In this document: positions 1 to 6,500 of the stretch, piece by piece
Numbering within the stretch: the stretch's first letter is position 1
How the letters are laid out: each line of letters begins with the position of its first letter
NCBI GenBank assembly: GCA_031556035.1
Contig: JAVBTT010000023.1
Coordinates: forward strand, 1-64,000
Source of the DNA: JAVBTT01 sp031556035
Lineage (GTDB): Bacteria; Bacillota; Clostridia; Oscillospirales; UBA929
Length of the DNA: 64,000 bases
Direction: 5' to 3'
Made by a program: the position numbers and the translations under genes
The notes under the pieces: generated by a model
What the model was told of the DNA's origin: nothing
Database searches by the model: none
Seen by the model: the letters and a program-made list of their open reading frames with translations, nothing else

Positions 1-36
1 TACCACCCTTAATAATAATATACAACCCTCCTACAT

Positions 37-64
37 TTTAAAACCCGCACGCACGCCGGCGGGC
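37..64 (-). terminator. possible terminator of tnaA
   Basis: Read on the minus strand downstream of the tnaA stop, a short CCCGC/GCGGG stem is followed by TTTT and an A+T-rich stretch. The stem is only about five pairs with a ten-base loop, so this is weak. The segment 1-36 also carries a minus-strand AGGAGGG that could be a ribosome-binding site for a gene left of the window. Confidence 0.3.
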
Positions 65-124
65 CGCACCAGGGGCAGCCCCCCGCCTCAGGTATTAATG
101 AAAAACCGACCATGCCGGAAAGCG

Positions 125-1513
125 TTACCGTCCTATCGGTTCAAGCCTTGCCTGGAAGTGCCGCAGAACGGGCGGTTCCCAGGTTATCCTGTAGCCCCGC
201 TTTATCTCTTCGCGGCGCGCCCATACCGCGTTCACCGCCTCTATCACGACGTCCAGATGCGATTGCGTATAGACCCTGCGTGGAATCGCGAGGCGTGTAA
301 ACTCGTTAGCGGACTCAATCTGCTCTCCCGTGTCAGGGTCGTTCCCGAGCATGTACGAGCCCACGTCGCAGCCGCGTATCCCCGCCTCGACGTACAGCTC
401 AACGGTCAGAAGCTGCCCGGGGTACTCATAATACGGCACTGAGGGGTAGAATTTTTTCGCGTCCAGGAACACCCCGTGCCCGCCGATAGGGCTCTGGTAC
501 GGAATGCCGTATTCGTCCAGCCGCTCCGCGATATATTCCATCGTACCTATTCGGTAGCTCAGATAGTCCTCATCCAGGCCCTCGTACAGTCCTGCCGCCA
601 GGCACTCCAGGTCACGCCCGTTCAGGCCCCCGTAGGTATAGAAGCCCTCGTACGACACACAGTTCGCCTTAATTTTCAAAACAAGCTCGGAGGTTCCGTC
701 CCTGACGCCTATGAGCCCGCCCATATTGACTATCGCGTCCTTCTTGGCGGACATTGTGAACATGTCGGCCAGCGAGAAAAACTCGCGGACGATTTCGCGG
801 ATGGACATATTTTTGCAGCTCTCCTCACGGAGCTTGATAAACTGCGCGTTTTCCCCGTAGCGAGCCGCGTCGATGCAGAGAGGAATTCCGTATTTCCGGC
901 ATACGCCTGACGTCTCCCGCATATTTTCAAGGGATACAGGCTGGCCCCCGACGGAGTTGTTCGTTACAGTCATCACGACAAGCCCGATGTTCTCAGCGCC
1001 CAGCTCAACAATGCGCTCCTCAAGGCGTCCAACATCCATGTTTCCCTTGAACGGCGCGCGCAGCGAGGTGTCCGAGGCCTCAGGAACCGAGCAGTCCACC
1101 GCGCGGGCTCCGGCAAGCTCGACATGCGCCCTGGTGGTATCAAAAAACATGTTAGAGATTGCGTACTTGCCCCGACCCAGAAACAGCGGAAGCAGCACCT
1201 TCTCGGCGGCCCTGCCCTGGTGAACCGGCTGGCAGTATGAGTATCCGAAAATATCCGCGGCCGCCTCCGTCAGGCGGTAGTAGCTGGACGCGCCTGCGTA
1301 CGCCTCGTCCCCCCTCATGAGGGCCGACCACTGCCCGGAGCTCATCGCGTTTGTCCCGCTGTCCGTCAGCAGATCGATATAGACATCCTCCCCCCTGAGG
1401 CCGAAAACATTGTAATCAACTTCCCTTATTTTTTCCGCGCGCTGCTCCCGCGTCAGCATTTTGACGGGCTCAACCATCTTGATGCGGAAAGGCTCGGCTA
1501 TGAACTGCGCCAT
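125..1513 (-). CDS. tnaA: tryptophanase (L-tryptophan indole-lyase)
   Basis: A PLP enzyme of the beta-eliminating lyase family, 462 aa, which splits tryptophan into indole, pyruvate and ammonia in the cytoplasm. The DLLTDSGT and MRGDEAY motifs near residues 47-72 and the PLP lysine in MSAKKDA (Lys258) are present. The closest alternative is tyrosine phenol-lyase. Two positions that separate the families read as tryptophanase: Asp125 in FFDTT (Thr in tyrosine phenol-lyase) and Val384 in CDVG (Arg in tyrosine phenol-lyase). The GSYMLGNDPDTG segment also resembles tryptophanase. The ATG follows AAGGGGG at good spacing. No tnaC-like leader peptide or tryptophan permease is seen nearby. A tryptophan-controlled trpB lies 45 kb away. 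Confidence 0.85.
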   Translation of the reverse strand: MAQFIAEPFRIKMVEPVKMLTREQRAEKIREVDYNVFGLRGEDVYIDLLTDSGTNAMSSGQWSALMRGDEAYAGASSYYRLTEAAADIFGYSYCQPVHQGRAAEKVLLPLFLGRGKYAISNMFFDTTRAHVELAGARAVDCSVPEASDTSLRAPFKGNMDVGRLEERIVELGAENIGLVVMTVTNNSVGGQPVSLENMRETSGVCRKYGIPLCIDAARYGENAQFIKLREESCKNMSIREIVREFFSLADMFTMSAKKDAIVNMGGLIGVRDGTSELVLKIKANCVSYEGFYTYGGLNGRDLECLAAGLYEGLDEDYLSYRIGTMEYIAERLDEYGIPYQSPIGGHGVFLDAKKFYPSVPYYEYPGQLLTVELYVEAGIRGCDVGSYMLGNDPDTGEQIESANEFTRLAIPRRVYTQSHLDVVIEAVNAVWARREEIKRGYRITWEPPVLRHFQARLEPIGR

Positions 1514-1570
1514 GCTTGTCCCCCTTGCTATTTATTTTTAAAATTCTTGCCGGATTAAGGCACATATCGT

Positions 1571-1600
1571 ATAATAACACCTCACACCTGCGGCAGTCAA
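1571..1600 (-). promoter_or_regulatory. predicted promoter of tnaA
   Basis: On the minus strand TTGACT (1595-1600) and TATTAT (1571-1576) are separated by 18 bases, about 60 bases upstream of the tnaA start. The short leader has no room for a tnaC-type attenuator. Prediction from consensus only. Confidence 0.5.
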
Positions 1601-1676
1601 CCTGCCGCGAAAGGGAGAGCGGTTATGGCTTTGTCTTCATTCTGAAGATTGCCGCAGCAGGCTTATGCAAATTATA

Positions 1677-1700
1677 CCGTCAGGTTTTAAACAGGTATTG
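1677..1700. repeat. dispersed repeat end, copy 1
   Basis: The 24 bases CCGTC-R-GGTTTTAAACAGGTATTG recur with one mismatch at 21255-21278, and a shorter version (CAGGTATTGGTA) lies at 22199-22210. Each copy abuts the stop codon of a gene: lexA here, a histidine kinase at 21252, a MerR regulator at 22197. Related ends accompany the family B hairpins (9421-9461, 14323-14364). Confidence 0.6.
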
Positions 1701-1703
1701 GTA

Positions 1704-2288
1704 TTACATATCCCTTACAATCTTGTTCACAACGCCCAGAACAGCGCAGTTTGAACCGTCTATGGGCTCGTAGTCCGGGTTTTCAGGCATCAGCCATATC
1801 TCGCCGTTCTTGACGAGTAGACGCTTGACCGTCGCCTCATCCTCAAGCAGAGCGACAACTATCTGCCCCGAGTCGGCGGACTGCTGCCTTTTGACCACCA
1901 CTACGTCCCCGTCCAATATCCCCGCGCCTATCATTGAGTCGCCCTTTATCCTGAGGGCAAAGTAGTCCTCCGGCCGCGCAGCCGCCACAGGAAGAACTCC
2001 CATATCCCGCTCAACGGCGAAGATAGGCCTTCCCGCGGTCACCTCGCCGAGTATGGGTATCCACGCCGGCGAGCGCCCGGAGCCGGTGCTGATAGCCCTT
2101 GTCTTGCGGTCGTCCTTGTTGATGTACCCCTGTGCCTTCAGGGTTTTGAGGTGGGTGTGCACGGTGGAGGGCGAGCGCAGCCCCACCGCCTCGCCAATCT
2201 CCCTCACCGAGGGCGGATATCCGTGATCCCTTGTGAAGGTTATTATGAAATCGTATATCACCTGCTGTTTGTAGGAAAGCTTTTTCAT
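1704..2288 (-). CDS. lexA: LexA repressor (SOS regulator)
   Basis: A 194-aa repressor and self-cleaving peptidase that shuts off DNA-damage genes until RecA filaments trigger its cleavage. It has an N-terminal winged helix-turn-helix (PPSVREIGEAVGLRSPSTV, about residues 25-43) and a C-terminal S24 peptidase domain. The cleavage site is Ala85-Gly86 (VTAGRP) and the catalytic pair is Ser118 (GDSM) and Lys155 (ATVKRL). An ATG seven codons upstream (2309) is possible. The start at 2288 is preferred because AAGGAGATG lies just upstream of it and the protein then begins MKKLSYKQ like typical LexA. A GAACGTTC palindrome at 2350-2357 upstream lacks the usual four-base spacer of a Firmicute LexA box. 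Confidence 0.93.
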   Translation of the reverse strand: MKKLSYKQQVIYDFIITFTRDHGYPPSVREIGEAVGLRSPSTVHTHLKTLKAQGYINKDDRKTRAISTGSGRSPAWIPILGEVTAGRPIFAVERDMGVLPVAAARPEDYFALRIKGDSMIGAGILDGDVVVVKRQQSADSGQIVVALLEDEATVKRLLVKNGEIWLMPENPDYEPIDGSNCAVLGVVNKIVRDM

Positions 2289-2410
2289 ACCAGTCATCTC
2301 CTTGTACATGGTTTTTATATTATATCACAGACTTTTCCGAAAAGCAAACGAACGTTCCAAGGATATTTAAAGCTTATTTAATATTTGGGCTCATCTTTTG
2401 TAATATCTGA

Positions 2411-2515
2411 GGGATATTATATTTACGCAGGCAGTAATCCAACAAACAGGCGTGCGTAAGTTTTACATGTCCCCTCCTATTTCAAAAGAGCAGGTTTACC
2501 TGCTTTATTTTTTTG
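2411..2515 (+). ncRNA. candidate small RNA upstream of tadA
   Basis: A promoter-like TTGTAATAT (2398-2406) is followed by about 100 non-coding bases, a C-rich TCCCCTCCTATT (2470-2481), and a clear intrinsic terminator (AGCAGGT/ACCTGCT stem 2489-2504, then TTTATTTTTTT). The same order, with the same TTGTAATATCTGA and TCCCCTCCTATT blocks, recurs downstream of tadA (3045-3200). The C-rich block is complementary to a Shine-Dalgarno sequence, as in some regulatory RNAs. Read on the minus strand it is instead an AGGAGG ribosome-binding site, but here it leads only to ATG-TAA. Confidence 0.35.
2489..2514 (+). terminator. intrinsic terminator just before tadA
   Basis: A seven-pair stem AGCAGGT/ACCTGCT with a two-base loop is followed by TTTATTTTTTT. 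It ends about 20 bases before the tadA start, so it ends an upstream transcript rather than tadA. Confidence 0.7.
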
Positions 2516-2534
2516 CATACAGAGGATTGATGTT

Positions 2535-2981
2535 ATGCGCGAGGAATATATGCGCCGTGCGCTGGAGCTGGCCGGGCAGGCTGCGGATGAGGGAGAGGCT
2601 CCCGTGGGCTGTGTCATAGTCAGGGAGGGGGCGGTTATCGCCGAGGGCTATAACCGCCGTGAGACAGACAAGGACGCGCTGGCCCACGCGGAGCTCATCG
2701 CGATCTCAAAGGCATGCCGCAGGCTGGGAAGCTGGCGGCTTGACGGCTGCGAGCTGTACGTAACCCTGGAGCCGTGCCCGATGTGCGCGGGCGCTGTCAT
2801 AAATTCCAGGGTGAGCCATGTGATATTCGGGGCGGCGGACCCCAAGGCCGGCTCCTGCGGAAGCGTGTTAAATCTCTTTGACCACCGCTACAATCACACC
2901 CCTCTGCTGACGGGCGGGGTGCTGGCGGAGGAGGCTTCGGCTCTTTTGAGGTATTTTTTCCTGCGGTTGCGGGGAAAGTGA
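2535..2981 (+). CDS. tadA: tRNA-specific adenosine deaminase TadA
   Basis: A 148-aa zinc deaminase converting A34 to inosine in tRNA-Arg(ACG), which lets the tRNA read several codons. It shows the HAE motif (His51, Glu53) and the PCPMCAGA zinc/catalytic block (Cys81, Cys84) at usual spacing, plus the AGSCGS-LNLFDH segment typical of TadA rather than cytidine deaminase. The start follows an AGAGGA-like site. In many Firmicutes tadA is followed by the SRP RNA and dnaX; neither is recognised here. A second CDA-fold protein in this window (17079-17546) is guanine deaminase. Confidence 0.93.
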   Translation: MREEYMRRALELAGQAADEGEAPVGCVIVREGAVIAEGYNRRETDKDALAHAELIAISKACRRLGSWRLDGCELYVTLEPCPMCAGAVINSRVSHVIFGAADPKAGSCGSVLNLFDHRYNHTPLLTGGVLAEEASALLRYFFLRLRGK

Positions 2982-3026
2982 CACCGCTCACCCATAAAGC
3001 AATTTCCCGAGTTAAATCAAAGACTT

Positions 3027-3146
3027 TTAACATGATTTAATATAATTGTAATATCTGAAGTATTGTTTTGTAACAGACGGGTGGTAGACTCTAATCAATG
3101 AGATGAGCAGATGCCAGACTGCTTGACTCGCAGAAGTTGTTTTCAT
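3027..3146 (-). CDS. candidate 39-aa small protein
   Basis: On the minus strand an ATG at 3146 sits seven bases after a perfect AGGAGG (3154-3159) and opens 39 codons: MKTTSASQAVWHLLISLIRV, then YHPSVTKQYFRYYNYIKSC. The middle is hydrophobic and the end basic and Tyr-rich. No family is recognised. The same interval can be read on the plus strand as a small RNA with a C-rich anti-Shine-Dalgarno block, and the two readings compete. The perfect ribosome-binding site is the only argument for translation. Confidence 0.3.
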   Translation of the reverse strand: MKTTSASQAVWHLLISLIRVYHPSVTKQYFRYYNYIKSC

Positions 3147-3200
3147 CTTTTCCCCTCCTATTAATGACCAAAGCCCTTGCCGGAAAGCAAGGGCTTTGCG
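3059..3200 (+). ncRNA. candidate small RNA downstream of tadA
   Basis: Same layout as 2398-2515: TTGTAATATCTGA (3046-3058), about 90 bases, TCCCCTCCTATT (3151-3162), then an 11-pair hairpin AAAGCCCTTGC/GCAAGGGCTTT (3170-3197). The T-tract after this hairpin is poor. The alternative is the minus-strand small ORF at 3027-3146. Confidence 0.3.
3170..3197. terminator. hairpin after tadA
   Basis: Perfect 11-pair stem with a CGGAAA loop, followed by GCGTTGTTTT. It probably ends transcription from tadA or from the candidate RNA. Confidence 0.5.
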
Positions 3201-3238
3201 TTGTTTTCTGCCTGATTTTTATGCTGGTGCCAGCTTAT

Positions 3239-3360
3239 TATAATATATGTTTTAACAAGGAGTATTGGATATAATCAGGGAATTGTCGCCGGAACGCTGC
3301 AAACAAGCGTTATCTACCCCAAAACCTACCCATCCTTTCATAGGGGATGGGTTTTTTTTG
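3239..3360 (+). promoter_or_regulatory. -10 element and terminated leader before the LPXTG gene
   Basis: TATAAT at 3239-3244 has no convincing -35. About 85 bases on lies an intrinsic terminator: CCCATCC/GGATGGG stem (3329-3352) followed by eight T residues. Between them are AAGGAG and an AACGC/GCGTT hairpin. This could be a short RNA or an attenuator in front of the adhesin gene. No known riboswitch family was recognised. Confidence 0.4.
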
Positions 3361-3513
3361 TTGAAAACCACCCCCTCAAAACCGTCCGGCAGGGATAAAC
3401 CACCCGTTTGTGTAGTAGTCAGCCGGGGGATGGCCGTGCTACGATTACAGACATAAAGCAACCCCGTTGTCAATCGGGGAAAACAATAAAAATATTTTAA
3501 GGAGTGTACCCAC
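3361..3513 (+). other. structured 5' region of the adhesin gene
   Basis: The 150 bases between the terminator and the adhesin start hold a possible GTAG...CTAC stem around 3413-3443, a CCCCG/CGGGG hairpin at 3461-3478 and an A+T-rich stretch, then the AAGGAG ribosome-binding site. No recognised regulatory RNA. Confidence 0.3.
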
Positions 3514-6500
3514 ATGAAGGTAAAAAGAATGCTGGCCAACGCGCTCGTGTTACTCCTCGTCATCGCGATGGTGCCCTTCAACTTCCAGGCGAACGCCAAT
3601 TCCGACTGGCAGCAGAGTGGAACCCTCGGCGACTACGAGTTCGGATCAAAGGCCGACGCCGTCACTCAGCCTCCCTCATCGATGGCCGACGGTCAGGTCT
3701 GGACCGATAAATCGGTTGTTGCGAACGCCGACGGCACCTTTGACATAACCCTCAGTGCGCTTGGACGCCAGTTTGGAACCGAACAGACCACAAGCAGAAG
3801 CAAGTATGTCGACGTCGTGATCATATTGGACGGTTCCTCCAGCATGAACGGCACAAAGTGGACCAACGCCAAAGCCGCCGCCAGAAAAGCCGCCGAGGAC
3901 ATACTCAAGGCCGCGCAAATAGAAGGCGGAGCGCTCAGCAACAACCGGGTGGCGCTGGTCACCTACGGTACGGACGCCTCAGTCAGCTACAGCTTTGACG
4001 CAAACAGCAACAGGATTTCCGGAACAAACAACCGCCCGGGGCAGGTGGGCGGAGTCAACCAGCCCACTCAGTACACAAATACGCAGAAGGCGATATATCT
4101 GGCCGAAAAAACGCTGACTGGGCGCGGGGCGCTGGCCAGCCGCGGCGGAGAGGAAGCCGCACCTATCATTATTCTTCTCACAGACGGCGTCCCCACGGTT
4201 GCCTATAACAGAGTGCTCGAAAAGGACACCGACTACGCGAGCGGCAACAGGGTGGGCGCCAGCAGCGCAAGCTTCAATGAGAACTACTCCTCCATGACCG
4301 TTCTTCAAGCGGCCAAGGCCAAGGAGAACATAGAGGGCTTGAAAATTTATACTATAGGCTTTGACATTTCCGCCGCCAACACCACCGAAGGCAAGCAGCA
4401 ACGCGCTTCCATGAACCCCGACGCGGACAACACCGCCATCCTGACCACCCTGCGCCCGAGCTATTACACCGGGGAGGTCAGGACAGGAACCGCCACGCAG
4501 ACAAGGTCGGCCCTGGAATACCAGACCAGGAGCAAGAGCGGCGGCACCTGGAGAGCGTGGAGCAGCGTACAGACCACGAACACCGACGGAAGCTGGGTTA
4601 CAGCCTGGGGAAGCTACTCCTCTCTTGACAGGACTTACAGCCAGACCGAGACAAGACCTTCCAACAAGACAACTCCGAGCAACAGCGTATCCTGGGGCAG
4701 CCCTCTGACGACGAGCGCGTATACCTACCGCACCGGCACGGGCGGCACTTCCTCAATCACAACCGACGAAAACGCCGCCGCCCGCAGGGAGCGCACACTG
4801 ACATATTCGCGGCAGGACAGCCTCGTTGAATACAAGTGGACGACCGCGCAAACAGCGTTTGACGACAAGTGGGCATACAACGACGGCTTTTACACGAGCG
4901 ACACCGGTATAGACGAGATTATCAGGGCCTTTGAGCAGATTACAAACAGCATACTCAACAACAACGGGCCCGTCGAGACGCTCTCCGTCGCCGACGCGCT
5001 GGGCGAGGGTTTTGAGCTCGCCTCCGACATAAGCTCAATCGCGGGCCTGACCAACAGCAACGGCGTCCTCACCTGGAACGTGACAAACCTGCCCTGCTGG
5101 AGCTCGTCGGCATGGGAGACCGCAAACCCCGGCGAGACCCCTGAACGCCCGGCCCCGGCGACGGTCACCTTTAAGGTGCGCCTCAAGAGCAGCTCTTACG
5201 CGGCCGGCACCTTCTATACAAACCTGGACAGCAAGGCCGGGGCCTCAAACCCCAACAGGGCAGTATTCACTCCGGTCGAGGGCAACCCCTGCTATAACAC
5301 CACGGCGCAGCAGACCCAGCTCCTCACAAACCACGGCGAGATACTGCTGAGCTGCACCGTACTCCAGCCGATAAGCATAGTCCTGACAAAGAATGTTGTC
5401 TCTGAGGTGATCAATTATCCCGCCGCGAGCGCCAGCTACAGCTTCGCGCTGTACGCCGATCTCAGCGGAGCCGCTATTGCCACCGCGGAAATAACGACCG
5501 CGTCAAGCGATACCGCGACCATCACGATCCCGTCGAGCTATCTGAAATTCGGCGCCGGGGAATCCAGCAAAACCTTCTACCTGAAAGAGCAGGGAACAGC
5601 CCCCGCCTTCTGGACGTACGACACGACCGTCCGCACCGTCACGGTCTACAAGAACGGCACATACGACATCTCGGGCAACGGGAAAATATTTACGAATACG
5701 TACCATCCGCTTGGCAGCCTCAAGGTGGCCAAGGAATGGATAACAACCCCGGACGGCAAGGAGGAGCCCATAGACATCCAGCTCATGGTCAAGTCCGGCG
5801 ACAGCTTCGTAAACATAGACGGCCGCACCGCCACCCTGGACGAGGACAGCGGCTGGAGCGCCACCTTCAGCGGGCTGGAGCTGGGGAAGACCTACAAGGT
5901 GGCCGAGATAAGCGCACTGGGCGACAGCCATTTCCTTACCACCTATTCGGACGACGTGGTGCTCGCGATAACCGACCCGGTTCAGCAGCTCGTCATAACA
6001 AACACCTTCGCCCAGACGGGCAGGGTGATAGTGCGCAAGACATGGAACGACACGGGCTTTGAGGAGTTCCGTCCCGAGGAGCTGGCGTTCACCTACGACG
6101 GCGGCAACTATTCAATGAACGGTACCGACAACTATGTCGACGACTATACCTGGGAATATGTCTTTGAGGAGCAGGAGCTTGGCACCCACGCAATCGACGA
6201 GACGGTTCCGGCCGACTACAGCCTCAACGGGGCCTCGAAGCTCTCCGGCGAGCTGGTCTACGGCACTGACCTGGTTCTGACTCTGATAAATGACATAGAC
6301 GATATAGACTTCACCCTCACCCTGGTCAAAAACTGGGACGACAATCTCAACGAGTTCGGCGACCGCCCCGCGAGCGTGTTCTTCACGGTCTACAAGGGCG
6401 GGGAGCTCTACGGAAGATACGAGCTCAGCGGCGCGGCAAACGCCGCGCAGTGGACGCTGGATATTGAGGCCGAGCGCGGAACCTTCACCGTTGAGGAGGC

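Noticed and set aside
2350..2357. LexA-box-like GAACGTTC upstream of lexA
   Set aside because: The Firmicute box needs four bases between GAAC and GTTC; here there are none. It may still matter but cannot be called.
2982..3200. SRP RNA gene expected after tadA
   Set aside because: The conserved GGAAGGAAGCAGC-type apical sequence was not found on either strand.
3250..3330. Purine-riboswitch-like TATAATC and TCTACC
   Set aside because: The conserved loop sequences and the pairing ends are missing; the short matches are probably chance.
3265..3456. 63-codon frame from a TTG behind AAGGAG
   Set aside because: It reads through a strong terminator and its product looks like translated hairpin sequence.
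3361..3480. Possible cyclic di-GMP riboswitch before the adhesin gene
   Set aside because: AAACC and AAAGC occur, but the spacing and the GGGACGCAAAGC core of the class I motif are absent.
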